Assembly (NCBI GenBank): GCA_024235955.1
Contig: JACKLJ010000001.1
Coordinates: 186,001 to 250,000 of the forward strand
Reading direction: 5' to 3'
Length of the DNA: 64,000 nucleotides
Source: Burkholderiaceae bacterium
GTDB taxonomy: Bacteria > Pseudomonadota > Gammaproteobacteria > Burkholderiales > Burkholderiaceae_C
Shown here: piece after piece, positions 41,797 through 51,998 of the stretch
Position numbering within the stretch: the stretch's first letter is position 1
How the letters are laid out: each line of letters begins with the position of its first letter
The notes under the pieces: generated by a model
Database searches by the model: none
What the model was told of the DNA's origin: nothing
Seen by the model: only the letters and a program-made list of their open reading frames with translations
Position numbers and translations under genes: made by a program

Positions 41797-41894
41797 GTTC
41801 CGGTCGGGTTGGGTTGGGGTGTGCGTCCGTGTGATCGGGCGCCATCCCGCGAAAGCATTTTTTCGGCCCAGCGCCGCTGCATGAAGGATCAACC

Positions 41895-42365
41895 GTGAGC
41901 ATCACCGGTACCCTAATCATTCAGATCATCGTGTTCCTGCTGCTGGTGGCGTTCACGATGAAGTATGTGTGGCCACCGATTGCCAAGGCCCTGGACGAAC
42001 GCGCCCAGAAGGTCGCGGACGGTCTGGCCGCGGCCGACAAGGCCAAGAGCGAACTCGCCGCCGCCAATCAGCGTGTCGAGGCGGAACTGGCTGCCTCGCG
42101 CAGCGAGTACACCCAGCGCCTGGCCGACGCCGAGCGCCGTGGGCAGCAGATCATCGAGGAAGCCAAGGCCCGTGCCAACGACGAAGGTGCCAAGATCATC
42201 GCCGCTGCCAAGGCCGAAGCCGACCAGCAGACCGTGCAGGCGCGCGAAGCCCTGCGCGACGAAGTGGCCAAGCTGGCGGTCCGTGGCGCCGAGCAGATCC
42301 TGCGCAAGGAAGTCAACCCTTCCGTGCACGCCGACCTGCTCAACCGCCTGAAGACCGAGCTCTGA
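41895..42365 (+). CDS. atpF: ATP synthase subunit b
   Basis: Peripheral-stalk subunit, 156 residues. One N-terminal transmembrane helix (TLIIQIIVFLLLVAFTMKYV) is followed by KYVWPPIAKALDERAQKVADGL and a long charged coiled coil rich in Ala, Glu and Lys. GTG 41895 is used as start with AAGGAT seven bases upstream. It follows atpE after 98 bases that hold no gene. It forms the stator dimer that holds delta and the alpha3beta3 head. Confidence 0.96.
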   Translation: MSITGTLIIQIIVFLLLVAFTMKYVWPPIAKALDERAQKVADGLAAADKAKSELAAANQRVEAELAASRSEYTQRLADAERRGQQIIEEAKARANDEGAKIIAAAKAEADQQTVQAREALRDEVAKLAVRGAEQILRKEVNPSVHADLLNRLKTEL

Positions 42366-42383
42366 GGCCCAGAGGACCAACAG

Positions 42384-42914
42384 ATGGCCGAACTCGCCAC
42401 CATCGCCAGGCCGTACGCCGAAGCCCTGTTCGAAGCCAGCCGCGGTGACCTTCCGGGTACGCAGCACTGGCTGGACGCGCTGGCCGCCGCCGCCGACGAG
42501 CCGCAGCTGCTGCAGTTCGCGGCCAACCCCAAGGTCAACGCGGCGCAGGTCTTCCAGGTCGTCACGAGCGTGCTGGACAAGCCTCTGCCCGACCGCGGCG
42601 CCAACTTCCTGCGCACCGTGGTCGAGAACGACCGCCTGGCCGCGCTGCCCTCGGTGGCCAAGCAGTTCCGTGAACTGGCCAACGAGCAGGGCGGCCGTTC
42701 GGACGCCGTGATCTACAGCGCGTTCCCCATCTCGGATGCCGATCTGGCTGCGCTCAAGGCGGTGCTGGAAAAGCGCTTCGGTCGCGCACTGGAAACCAGC
42801 GTGCACATCGACCCCGAGCTGATCGGTGGCGTGCGTGTGGTGGTGGGCGACGAAGTGCTCGACACTTCCGTCAAGGCCCGTTTGCAACAAATGAAATCGG
42901 CCCTCACCGCCTGA
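42384..42914 (+). CDS. atpH: ATP synthase subunit delta
   Basis: OSCP-type stalk subunit, 176 residues, linking subunit b to the top of F1. Features seen are TIARPYAEALFEASRGD at the N-terminal helical domain. The conserved C-terminal part is LEKRFGRALETSVHIDPELIGGVRVVVGDEVLDTSVKARL, ending LQQMKSAL. It is 18 bases downstream of atpF and precedes atpA. Confidence 0.96.
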   Translation: MAELATIARPYAEALFEASRGDLPGTQHWLDALAAAADEPQLLQFAANPKVNAAQVFQVVTSVLDKPLPDRGANFLRTVVENDRLAALPSVAKQFRELANEQGGRSDAVIYSAFPISDADLAALKAVLEKRFGRALETSVHIDPELIGGVRVVVGDEVLDTSVKARLQQMKSALTA

Positions 42915-42974
42915 CGCGCCTGGCGCGTGCGAGCGAGAGCCCTCGGTAACTTCTAGGACTAAAAGGAAAGAGTC

Positions 42975-44534
42975 ATGCAACTCAATCCCACTGAAATTTC
43001 AGAACTGATCAAGAGCCGCATCGAGGGCCTGGGCGTCAGCGCCGACGTGCGCAACCAGGGCACCGTGGTGTCGGTGACCGACGGTATCGTGCGCATCCAC
43101 GGCCTGTCGGAAGCGATGCAGGGCGAGATGCTGGAGTTCCCGCCCACGCCGGGTGGCCAGCCTACGTTCGGCCTGGCACTGAACCTCGAGCGCGACTCCG
43201 TGGGCTCGGTGATTCTGGGCGAGTACGAGCACATCTCGGAAGGCGACACCGTCAAGTGCACGGGCCGCATCCTGGAAGTGCCCGTCGGTCCCGAACTGAT
43301 CGGCCGCGTGGTGAACGCACTGGGTCAGCCGATCGACGGCAAGGGCCCGATCGACGCCAAGATGACCGACGTGATCGAAAAAGTCGCCCCGGGCGTGATC
43401 GCGCGTCAGTCGGTGAGCCAGCCGGTGCAGACCGGTCTGAAGTCGATCGACGCCATGGTGCCGATCGGCCGCGGCCAGCGCGAACTGATCATCGGCGACC
43501 GCCAGACCGGCAAGACCGCGGTGGCGATCGACACGATCATCAACCAGAAGGGTCAGAACATGACCTGCGTGTACGTCGCCATCGGCCAGAAGGCGTCGTC
43601 CATCAAGAACGTGGTGCGCGCGCTGGAGCAGCACGGCGCCATGGACTACACCATCGTCGTGGCTGCTTCCGCATCCGAGTCGGCGGCCATGCAGTACGTG
43701 GCCGCCTACTCCGGCTGCACCATGGGCGAGTACTTCCGCGACCGCGGCCAGGACGCCCTGATCATCTATGACGACCTGTCCAAGCAGGCCGTGGCCTACC
43801 GCCAGGTGTCGCTGCTGCTGCGTCGTCCGCCGGGTCGCGAAGCCTATCCCGGCGACGTGTTCTACCTGCACAGCCGCCTGCTGGAGCGTGCCGCCCGTGT
43901 GAACGCCGACTACGTCGACGCCTTCACCAAGGGTGAGGTCAAGGGCCAGACCGGCTCGCTGACCGCGCTGCCCATCATCGAAACGCAGGCCGGTGACGTG
44001 TCCGCGTTCGTTCCGACCAACGTGATCTCGATCACCGACGGCCAGATCTTCCTGGAAACCAACCTGTTCAACGCCGGTATCCGTCCCGCCATCAACGCGG
44101 GTATCTCGGTGTCGCGCGTGGGTGGTGCCGCCCAGACCGACCTGATCAAGAAACTCTCCGGCGGTATCCGTACCGACCTGGCGCAGTACCGCGAACTGGC
44201 AGCTTTCGCCCAGTTTGCCTCCGACCTCGACGCATCGACCAAGAAGCAGCTGGACCGCGGTGCCCGCGTGACCGAACTGCTCAAGCAGCCGCAGTACAGC
44301 CCGCTGCCCATCTCGCTGATGGGCGCCTCGCTGTTCGCGGTGAACAAGGGCTACATGGACGATCTGGAAGTCAAGCAGGTGCTGCCGTTCGAATCCGGTC
44401 TGCATGCCTACCTGAAGGACAAGCACGCCGCGCTGCTGCAGAAGATGGAAGGCGGCAAGGCGCTGGACAAGGACAAGGAAGCCGAGAGCGAGCTGACGTC
44501 GGCCATCGAAGCGTTCAAGAAGTCCTTCGCCTGA
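42975..44534 (+). CDS. atpA: ATP synthase subunit alpha
   Basis: Regulatory nucleotide-binding subunit of F1, 519 residues. The P-loop GDRQTGKT is at residues 174-181. The start MQLNPTEISELIKSRIEG, the PAINAGISVSRVGGAAQ signature and DALIIYDDLSKQAVAYRQVS are standard. Codon use in this gene is noticeably more biased than in accessory genes nearby, as expected for high expression. GGAAAGAG lies upstream of the ATG. Confidence 0.98.
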   Translation: MQLNPTEISELIKSRIEGLGVSADVRNQGTVVSVTDGIVRIHGLSEAMQGEMLEFPPTPGGQPTFGLALNLERDSVGSVILGEYEHISEGDTVKCTGRILEVPVGPELIGRVVNALGQPIDGKGPIDAKMTDVIEKVAPGVIARQSVSQPVQTGLKSIDAMVPIGRGQRELIIGDRQTGKTAVAIDTIINQKGQNMTCVYVAIGQKASSIKNVVRALEQHGAMDYTIVVAASASESAAMQYVAAYSGCTMGEYFRDRGQDALIIYDDLSKQAVAYRQVSLLLRRPPGREAYPGDVFYLHSRLLERAARVNADYVDAFTKGEVKGQTGSLTALPIIETQAGDVSAFVPTNVISITDGQIFLETNLFNAGIRPAINAGISVSRVGGAAQTDLIKKLSGGIRTDLAQYRELAAFAQFASDLDASTKKQLDRGARVTELLKQPQYSPLPISLMGASLFAVNKGYMDDLEVKQVLPFESGLHAYLKDKHAALLQKMEGGKALDKDKEAESELTSAIEAFKKSFA

Positions 44535-44557
44535 TCCCCGCATAAGGAGCTCCAGCA

Positions 44558-45436
44558 ATGGCAGTCGGCAAGGAAATTCGCGGCAAGATCAAATCGGTGG
44601 AGAACACCAAGAAGATCACCAAGGCCATGGAAATGGTGGCCGCGAGCAAAATGCGCAAGGCGCAGGACCGCATGCGCGCCGCCCGCCCCTACGCCGAGAA
44701 GGTGCGCAACATCGCCACCAACCTGGGCGAGGCCAACCCCGAGTACGTCCACCCCTTCATGAAGTCGAACGACGTCAAGAAGGCCGGCGTGATCGTGGTG
44801 ACGACCGACAAGGGGCTGTGCGGTGGCATGAACACCAACGTGCTGCGTGCCGTGACCGCCCGCCTGCGCGAACTGCAGGCCCAGGGCATGAGTACCGACG
44901 CGGTGGCCATCGGCAACAAGGGTCTGGGCTTTCTCACCCGCATTGGCGCCAAGGTGGTGTCGCACGTCACCCAGCTGGGTGACACGCCGCACCTGGAAAA
45001 GCTCATCGGCCCCGTGAAGGTGCTGCTCGACGAATACGCCAAGGGTGAGCTGAGCACCGTCTACATCGCCTACACGCGCTTCGAGAACACGATGCGCCAG
45101 GAGTCGGTGATCGAGCAGTTGCTGCCCCTGTCGGTGGAGAAGATGCAGCAGGAAACCCGCGACAGCGGCACCCAGCACTCGTGGGACTACATCTACGAGC
45201 CGGACGCGCAGTCCGTGATCGACGACCTGCTGGTGCGCTACGTGGAGGCGCTGGTCTACCAGGCCGTGGCCGAGAACATGGCGTCCGAGCAGTCGGCCCG
45301 CATGGTGGCCATGAAGGCCGCCACCGACAACGCCGGCAACGTGATCAACGAACTCAAGCTGGTCTACAACAAGACGCGCCAGGCGGCGATCACCACCGAA
45401 CTGTCGGAGATCGTGGCGGGCGCCGCGGCGGTCTGA
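44558..45436 (+). CDS. atpG: ATP synthase subunit gamma
   Basis: The rotating shaft of F1, 292 residues. N-terminal coiled-coil helix GKEIRGKIKSVENTKKITKAMEMVAASKM and C-terminal helix ENMASEQSARMVAMKAATDNA with the end TTELSEIVAGAAAV are the conserved gamma ends that pair inside the head. TDKGLCGGMNTNVLRA marks the globular part. AAGGAG precedes the ATG. Between atpA and atpD as in other bacteria. Confidence 0.97.
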   Translation: MAVGKEIRGKIKSVENTKKITKAMEMVAASKMRKAQDRMRAARPYAEKVRNIATNLGEANPEYVHPFMKSNDVKKAGVIVVTTDKGLCGGMNTNVLRAVTARLRELQAQGMSTDAVAIGNKGLGFLTRIGAKVVSHVTQLGDTPHLEKLIGPVKVLLDEYAKGELSTVYIAYTRFENTMRQESVIEQLLPLSVEKMQQETRDSGTQHSWDYIYEPDAQSVIDDLLVRYVEALVYQAVAENMASEQSARMVAMKAATDNAGNVINELKLVYNKTRQAAITTELSEIVAGAAAV

Positions 45437-45473
45437 CACCGTTTACCCAAGAATCAAGTCATTGGAGCAAATC

Positions 45474-46880
<1,407 letters not shown>

Positions 46881-46908
46881 GGCCACCAACCACAGGAGGC
46901 CCTGAGCC

Positions 46909-47328
46909 ATGGCAAACACCATTCACGTCGACGTGGTCAGCGCGGAGGAGTCCATCTACTCCGGCGAAGCCACGTTCGTCGCCCTGCCGGGCGAGGCTGG
47001 CGAACTCGGCATCTACCCGCGCCACACGCCGCTGATCACCCGCATCAAGCCGGGCTCGGTACGCGTGGAAACGGCCGGCGGTGGCGAGGAATTCATCTTT
47101 GTGGCCGGCGGCATTCTCGAGGTGCAGCCGAACCGCGTGACCGTGCTGTCCGACACCGCCATCCGCGGCAAGGATCTGGACGAAGAAAAAGCCAACGCAG
47201 CCAAGCGCGAGGCCGAAGAGGCGCTCAAGAACGCCAAGAGCGAGATCGACATGGCCCGCGCCACGTCGGAGCTGGCGGTGCTGGCGGCGCAGATTGCGGC
47301 GCTGCGCAAGTACCGGCAAAAACGCTGA
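46909..47328 (+). CDS. atpC: ATP synthase subunit epsilon
   Basis: The last gene of the operon, 139 residues. The N-terminal beta-sandwich shows HVDVVSAEESIYSGEATFVALPGEAGELGIYPRHTPLIT. The C-terminal pair of helices (DLDEEKANAAKREAEEALKN and SELAVLAAQIAALRKYRQKR) can inhibit rotation in the up position. AGGAGG-type sequence lies before the ATG. A strong terminator follows 40 bases after the stop, closing the nine-gene unit. Confidence 0.97.
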   Translation: MANTIHVDVVSAEESIYSGEATFVALPGEAGELGIYPRHTPLITRIKPGSVRVETAGGGEEFIFVAGGILEVQPNRVTVLSDTAIRGKDLDEEKANAAKREAEEALKNAKSEIDMARATSELAVLAAQIAALRKYRQKR

Positions 47329-47368
47329 GCGTCCCCCCCGGCCGGCGTCGTTGATGCCGATCAAGCAG

Positions 47369-47397
47369 AACGCGCCCTTCGGGGCGCGTTTTGTTTT
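47369..47397 (+). terminator. Rho-independent terminator of the atp operon
   Basis: AACGCGCCC and GGGCGCGTT form a nine-base stem around TTCG, followed by TTGTTTTG. Confidence 0.92.
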
Positions 47398-47522
47398 GAC
47401 GCTCGGCTTGCGCGCGTGACATGATGGCGGGTCGTTCGCCAGCCGCCCCTGCGCTGGTCCCAAACCGGATTTCCGGCAACTGTTCACGCGCTGCGCACAG
47501 CGCCGTTTCCTACAATCGTTTC

Positions 47523-48131
47523 ATGGCCTCAGGCAATTCCCGATCAGCCGAGTCGGTGCAGGTGCGCGCTGCCGCCCTGCTCGTGACCAGTGGCGCGCTG
47601 GTGGAGCTCAGCGCCGCCGACGCGCGACATGTGGTGAGCTACATGCGGCCAAAGCGCGCCAAGGCCGGCGACGTGATCATCCGCGAAGGCGAAGCGGTCA
47701 GGAACGACTTCATGGCCCTGGTGCTCGACGGCGAAGTGACGGTCGAGAACTCCGTGGCCGCGGCCCACGACAGCATGGTCGTGTCCATCCTGGGCCCTGG
47801 CAGCCTGATCGGCGAACTGGGCCTGATCGACAACGCGCCGCGTTCGGCCACCTGCACGGCCGCCACCGACCTGTCGCTCGCCATCCTCACGCGCGAAGCC
47901 ATGCAGCTGATCATCAGCGAGCAGCCCGGCGTGGCGGCGCGGCTGCTGCTGGCGATGGCCAAGCGGGTGGCCGACCACCTGCGCGAAACCAACCGCAAGC
48001 TGATGACCTTTGCCCAGGTCTCGAAGGCGCTCCAGCAGGAACTGGATGCCGCGCATTCGGTGAACCGGCGCCTGCTGAGCCAGGAAGGCCCGCACGGCCC
48101 GCTGCCCAGCCCGTTCTCGGGCGCGGTCTGA
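47523..48131 (+). CDS. Cyclic-nucleotide-binding domain protein without DNA-binding domain
   Basis: A 202-residue protein made of one cNMP-binding (Crp-like) beta-roll, about residues 40-150. RPKRAKAGDVIIREGEAVRNDFMALVLDGEVTVE marks the start, and LGPGSLIGELGLIDNAPRSATCTAATDLSLAILTREAM the phosphate-binding cassette. The C-terminus is a helical stretch (RVADHLRETNRKLMTFAQVSK) and no helix-turn-helix follows, so it is not a classical Crp/Fnr activator. Ligand binding is uncertain because the PBC motif lacks the usual Arg-Ser pairing at one position. It stands alone after the atp terminator. Confidence 0.82.
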   Translation: MASGNSRSAESVQVRAAALLVTSGALVELSAADARHVVSYMRPKRAKAGDVIIREGEAVRNDFMALVLDGEVTVENSVAAAHDSMVVSILGPGSLIGELGLIDNAPRSATCTAATDLSLAILTREAMQLIISEQPGVAARLLLAMAKRVADHLRETNRKLMTFAQVSKALQQELDAAHSVNRRLLSQEGPHGPLPSPFSGAV

Positions 48132-48162
48132 TCCCGGCTCGCCGCAGCAGCGGCGGGCGCCG

Positions 48163-48717
48163 TCAGCCCAGCACCGGCGCGTCCGGCAGTTCGTTGCGCT
48201 TGGGTGCCAGCGGCTGGCCGTCCGGCCCCAGCGGCTCGGGGAAGTGTTCCACCAGCGCGGCCGAAACTTCTTCCAGCGCCTGCGTCAACCCGTCCTCGAA
48301 GGCGCCATCGGCCAGGCGCTGGCCCAGCCGCCCGACCATGCCTTGCCACTGGGCGGGCGGCACACGGGCCGCGAGCCCGCGATCGGCCACCAGCTCGATG
48401 GCGTGTTCGGCCAGCAGCAGGTAGATCAGCACGCCGTTGCGCTGGGCCGTGTCCCACATGCGCAGCTTGGCAAACATCATCACCGCGCGCTCGCGGACGA
48501 TCTGCTCGATCGGCAGGCCGTCGCGCAGGTGCCGCCACAGGTACGACAGCGGCAGCGAGCCTTCGACGTAGATGCGCACCTCGCCGGTGTGGCGGCGCTC
48601 GCTGGCGGCCACGCGCTGCTGCAGCCGCTCCACCAGATCGGGCGGAATGGCGTGGCGGGCGTCGCTGGCGTCGAGCCAGCGGTGGCGCAGCAGGCGGTGC
48701 AGGCGTGAGAGCTTCAT
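48163..48717 (-). CDS. TPM-domain protein (small, membrane-free)
   Basis: A 184-residue protein with a TPM (TLP18.3/Psb32/MOLO-1) domain. Features seen are RLQQRVAASERRHTGEVRIYVEGSLPLSYLW, then ERAVMMFAKLRMWDTAQRNGVLIYLLLAEHAIELVAD, the strand-helix core including the RNGVLIYL signature. No signal peptide is visible. It lies 13 bases after the larger TPM protein and downstream of lemA, the usual lemA-ygcG-TPM trio. Function is unknown; the trio is linked to envelope integrity in several bacteria. Confidence 0.87.
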   Translation of the reverse strand: MKLSRLHRLLRHRWLDASDARHAIPPDLVERLQQRVAASERRHTGEVRIYVEGSLPLSYLWRHLRDGLPIEQIVRERAVMMFAKLRMWDTAQRNGVLIYLLLAEHAIELVADRGLAARVPPAQWQGMVGRLGQRLADGAFEDGLTQALEEVSAALVEHFPEPLGPDGQPLAPKRNELPDAPVLG

Positions 48718-48730
48718 GGTGTGTCCGCCT

Positions 48731-49699
48731 TCACCAGCTGCCGCTGGCGCCGCCGCCACCGAAATCGCCACCGCCGCCGGAGCTGAAGCCGCCGCCACCG
48801 CCACCGCTCCAGCCGCCACCACCGCCCCCGCCCCAGCCGCCGGAGGAGGGCGGCAGAATCACCGGCCCCCAGCCGCCCCGCCCGCCCGAGCGCGGCACCG
48901 AGGCCATCAGCCCCGAGAACAGCGCCAGCACCAGCGCGAACACGCCCGCGCCCAGCGCGATCAGCAGGCTGGCCGTCACCACCCAGGCCAGGCCGCCCAC
49001 GCCGGCGCCCGTGAGCAGGGCGCCCAGCTTGCGCCCGAAGATGCTGCGGGCGATGCCCGCCACCACCGGCATGGCGATGAACAGGAAGATCGCCATCTCG
49101 GCCAGCGAGAACGCGCCTCCGACCGCGCCCGGCCGCCCGCCGGCGGTGCCTGCGCTGCTGACCGGCGGCAGCGCCTCACCGCGCACCAGGGCCGACAGTT
49201 GATCCACCGCCGCCTCGATGCCGCCGGCGAAGTCGCCCTGGCGGAAGCGCGGCGTCAGCGCGTCGTCGATCACGCGTTTGGCCATCAGGTCGGGGATGGC
49301 GCCCTCCAGCGTCTTGGCCACCTCGATGCGCACGCGCCGGTCCTTCAGCGCCACCAGCAGGATTACGCCGTCGCCTACGTCGCGCCGCCCGATCTTCCAG
49401 GCATTGCCGACACGGTTGGCGTAGGCGGCGATGTCTTCCGGCGCCGTGGTGTTGACCATCAGCACCACCAGCTGCGAGCCCTTCTCCTGCTCCAGCGCCG
49501 CCAGCTTGGCCTCGATGGCGGCTTTCTGCGCGGCGTCCAGCGTGCCCGTGGTGTCGATCACCCGCGCGGTCAGCTCCGGCACCGGCTGCAAAGGCTGCGC
49601 ACCGGCAGGCTGCACCAGACCCAGCCAGCCCAGCATTGCTATCAAGAAGATAGCTGTCAGCGGCCGCCATATCTGGGCCAAAGCGTGATTTTTCTTCAA
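48731..49699 (-). CDS. YgcG-type TPM-domain exported protein with glycine-rich tail
   Basis: A 322-residue protein: signal peptide, TPM domain, then one or two membrane helices and an extreme Gly/Ser/Trp C-terminal tail (GGWGGGGGGGWSGGGGGGF). The TPM core shows ARVIDTTGTLDAAQKAAIEAKLAALEQEKG and RRDVGDGVILLVALKDRRVRIEV. The first 21 residues (MKKNHALAQIWRPLTAIFLIA) come from a 60-bp repeat and use a TTG start at 49699. ATG 49636 would leave a signal peptide without a basic n-region. The repeat therefore appears to supply part of the export signal. It is in the lemA-TPM gene group. Confidence 0.82.
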   Translation of the reverse strand: MKKNHALAQIWRPLTAIFLIAMLGWLGLVQPAGAQPLQPVPELTARVIDTTGTLDAAQKAAIEAKLAALEQEKGSQLVVLMVNTTAPEDIAAYANRVGNAWKIGRRDVGDGVILLVALKDRRVRIEVAKTLEGAIPDLMAKRVIDDALTPRFRQGDFAGGIEAAVDQLSALVRGEALPPVSSAGTAGGRPGAVGGAFSLAEMAIFLFIAMPVVAGIARSIFGRKLGALLTGAGVGGLAWVVTASLLIALGAGVFALVLALFSGLMASVPRSGGRGGWGPVILPPSSGGWGGGGGGGWSGGGGGGFSSGGGGDFGGGGASGSW

Positions 49700-49701
49700 A
49701 T
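49636..49701 (+). repeat. 60-bp ATAGCTGCC-family repeat at the start of the TPM gene
   Basis: TTGCTATCAAGAAGATAGCT then GTCAGCGGCCGCCATATCTG and GGCCAAAGCGTGATTTTTC. The first bases form a GCTATC/GATAGC stem. On the minus strand it encodes the N-terminus of the TPM protein. Confidence 0.8.
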
Positions 49702-49735
49702 CCAGGCGCCGAGTTGAAGTATCCGGAAGGGCTTG

Positions 49736-49863
49736 AATCCTTCGGCCGCGGAGCAGGCCCGGCCAGCGACCGCCATGGCCGGGCCTGTACCGGCCACCGG
49801 CGGTGTCCCCCCTCCGGAACGAGAGGGAGGAAGGCGCGTCAGCGACTCAGGGGGGCGTGTCAC
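49736..49863. repeat. 127-bp repeat, copy 2
   Basis: Closely similar to 10521-10647 along its whole length, in the same orientation, ending CAGGGGGGCGTGTCAC. It lies between the 5' end of the TPM gene and the 3' end of lemA. Confidence 0.85.
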
Positions 49864-49875
49864 TTCGGGGGTGTC

Positions 49876-50478
49876 TCACTTCGCCGGCCCGAAGTCCACC
49901 TTCGGCGCGTTGGAAATCTCCGCCTCGTTGGCGACCGAGAAGTTCTCCTTCGGCTTGTAGCCGAACACCATGCCCGTCAGGTTGGTCGGGAAGCTGCGCG
50001 CCAGCACGTTGTACTCCTGCACGGCCTGGATGTAGCGGTTGCGCGCCACGGCGATGCGGTTTTCCGTGCCCTCCAGCGCCACGCGCAGGTCGGCGAAGGC
50101 CTTGTTGGCCTTCAGGTCGGGGTAGCGCTCCACCGTCACCATCAGCCGGCTCAGCGCGCTGGACAGCTCGCCCTGCGCAGCCTGGAACTGCTTGAAGGCC
50201 TCGGGGTTGTTCAGCGTCTCCGGCGTCACCTGGATGCTGGTGGCCTTGGCGCGCGCCTCGATCACCTTGGTGAGCGTGTCCTGCTCGAAGCTGGTTTCGC
50301 CCTTGACCGTGTTGACCAGATTCTGCACCAGGTCGGCCCGGCGCTGGTACTGGTTGACCACCTCGCTCCAGGCGGACTTGGTGGCTTCGTCCAGGCGCTG
50401 GAAGTCGTTGTAGCCGCAGCCGGACAGCGACAGCACCACCGCCAGCGCGGCGGCCATCTTGAAGAACCAGCTTTTCAT
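49876..50478 (-). CDS. lemA: LemA family lipoprotein
   Basis: A 200-residue LemA protein. The N-terminal signal ends in lipobox LSGC with Cys21. The helical core shows GYNDFQRLDEATKSAWSEVVNQYQRRADLVQNLVNTVKG and VTPETLNNPEAFKQFQAAQGELSSALSRLMVTVERYPDLKANKAF, then the family end GMVFGYKPKENFSV. AGAGGA lies upstream of the ATG. It heads the lemA-TPM-TPM group, though a 127-bp repeat now separates it from the second gene. Function unclear, with links to envelope stress. Confidence 0.92.
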   Translation of the reverse strand: MKSWFFKMAAALAVVLSLSGCGYNDFQRLDEATKSAWSEVVNQYQRRADLVQNLVNTVKGETSFEQDTLTKVIEARAKATSIQVTPETLNNPEAFKQFQAAQGELSSALSRLMVTVERYPDLKANKAFADLRVALEGTENRIAVARNRYIQAVQEYNVLARSFPTNLTGMVFGYKPKENFSVANEAEISNAPKVDFGPAK

Positions 50479-50576
50479 GGGTTGTCCTCTCTTGTGGGGG
50501 ATGTTGGGAACCGGTTGGCGGTCTCCACGGGAGACTGACGCCAGGCTCTGACAGCAGGAGAACGTAGCATAGCGGC

Positions 50577-51380
50577 ATGCCCGAGTCTGTAGGCCAAGTG
50601 CTAGCCCAGCACGCGCGGCGCCCGCCCGCCACGCCATCCAGGCCGCGCCTGCTGATCGCCGGTGCCGGCGGTGTGCTGGGCGGCGAGGTGGCGCGCCGCT
50701 TCATCGGCAGCGGCCGCTTCTCCCAGGTGCTGGTGCTGCTGCACGAGCCCATGCAGGTCGGGCTGCGCGGGGTCACACCGCTGCAGGTGCCGGCGGCCCT
50801 GCAGCAGCGGCACGGTGGGACCGCGGGCGGCGCCGGGCCGGCCTGGCCTGAGGCGCGCGCCGACGCCGCCATCGTCATGTTCGAGCCGCCACGCGCCTTC
50901 TACGAGCGCGAGCGCGCCTTCTGGACGCCGACCCCGCAAGTGCTGCCGGCGCTGGCCGGATGGCTGCGCGCCGCCGGCGTGCGCGACCTGCTGGTGCTCA
51001 CACCGCATCAGAGCGGGCGCCTGCCGCAGGCGCTTCAGCAGGGCCTGGCCAACCTGGACGAGGCGGCCGTGGCCGCGCTCGGCTTCGAGCGCGTGCTGCT
51101 GCTGCGTGCCGCCAGCGCGCCCAGGGCCGACGAGCGCCTGGCGCTGCTGCCCCGGGTGGCGCGGGCCATGCTCGGCATCTTCCGCTACATGATCCCCACC
51201 AGCCAGCTGCCGCTGCGCGCCGTGCAGCTGGCGCAGGTGGCCGAGGCGGCGCTGGCGCTGGCCCCGCCCGGCGTTCACGTGCTGGGGCCGGCCACGCTGC
51301 ATGCCGCCGCGCAGGGCGAGGCCGGGCCGGTGCTGCGCGCGCATTTCGGGCTGGCGGAGCCGGCGGCGATGGTCGCCTGA
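50577..51380 (+). CDS. NAD(P)-binding Rossmann-fold protein, uncharacterised
   Basis: A 267-residue protein with an N-terminal Rossmann motif RLLIAGAGGVLGGEVARRFIGSG. The middle region contains DLLVLTPHQSGRLPQALQQGL. The end is a helical Ala/Leu-rich domain with no visible catalytic Tyr-Lys pair. It resembles atypical short-chain dehydrogenases that bind nucleotide but lack the active site. Divergent from lemA. Substrate and role are unknown. Confidence 0.7.
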   Translation: MPESVGQVLAQHARRPPATPSRPRLLIAGAGGVLGGEVARRFIGSGRFSQVLVLLHEPMQVGLRGVTPLQVPAALQQRHGGTAGGAGPAWPEARADAAIVMFEPPRAFYERERAFWTPTPQVLPALAGWLRAAGVRDLLVLTPHQSGRLPQALQQGLANLDEAAVAALGFERVLLLRAASAPRADERLALLPRVARAMLGIFRYMIPTSQLPLRAVQLAQVAEAALALAPPGVHVLGPATLHAAAQGEAGPVLRAHFGLAEPAAMVA

Positions 51381-51464
51381 GCCGCGCCGCCCCATGTCGG
51401 CAAGCTGTCACCGACCGGGGTTGCGGCACGCGGCACAATACGGTGAGCACTTCCCGACCGTGCC

Positions 51465-51914
51465 ATGCCGAAGACGCCCTACCGAACCGCCGCTCCGCCA
51501 GGCGCCACCGCCGACGACGTCGAAGCCGCCTTCTACGAGGCGCTGCAGGCCTCCGACCTGGACCAGCTCATGGCCTGCTGGGCCGACGACGACGAGATCG
51601 TCTGCGTGCTGCCCGGCGGCCCGCGCGTGACCGGCGCGCCCGCCATCCGCGCCGCGTTCGAGCGCATGTTCTCGCTCGGCGCCATCCGCGCCGAGCCGCA
51701 GCGCGTGCGCAAGATCGAAACCATGACCACCAGCGTGCACAGCGTGATCGAGCGGGTGGAGATCACCCTGTCCGAAGGTCCGCACCAGAGCTGGGTGGTG
51801 GCCACCAACGTGTACCTCAAGACCGCCCAGGGCTGGCGTCTGGCGGCGCACCACGCCAGCCCCGGCACGCAGCAGCGCGCCGAGGTCACCGAGCACGGCC
51901 GGCTGCTGCACTGA
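51465..51914 (+). CDS. SnoaL-like/NTF2-fold protein (DUF4440 type)
   Basis: A 149-residue cystatin/NTF2-fold protein. Features seen are DDVEAAFYEALQASDLDQLMACWADDDEIVCVLPGGPRVTGAPAIRAAFERMF, the helix-then-strand opening of the family. The closing strand pair is WVVATNVYLKTAQGWRLAAHHASPG. Members range from polyketide cyclase-like enzymes to small ligand-binding proteins; the reaction is unknown. It precedes a YheT-type hydrolase gene with a 60-bp repeat between. Confidence 0.85.
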   Translation: MPKTPYRTAAPPGATADDVEAAFYEALQASDLDQLMACWADDDEIVCVLPGGPRVTGAPAIRAAFERMFSLGAIRAEPQRVRKIETMTTSVHSVIERVEITLSEGPHQSWVVATNVYLKTAQGWRLAAHHASPGTQQRAEVTEHGRLLH

Positions 51915-51930
51915 AGATCGTCGGCACAGC

Positions 51931-51994
51931 AGTTTTTCAAGTCCTTTATGCCTACAGCCCTTTCGTGGCGGGCGCAGGCAGCTATCAAATTTGA
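51931..51994 (-). repeat. 60-bp ATAGCTGCC-family repeat
   Basis: TTTTTCAAGTCCTTTATGCC then AGCCCTTTCGTGGCGGGCGC and AGGCAGCTATCAAATTTGAA. A full-length copy. Its end overlaps the Shine-Dalgarno region of the downstream hydrolase gene. Confidence 0.92.
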
Positions 51995-51998
51995 AGTG

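Noticed and set aside
41797..41894. Small gene or attenuator between atpE and atpF
   Set aside because: No start with ribosome-binding site and no stable hairpin followed by T tract.
42999..44558. 519-residue frame exactly opposite atpA
   Set aside because: It mirrors the codon phase of atpA and has no domain.
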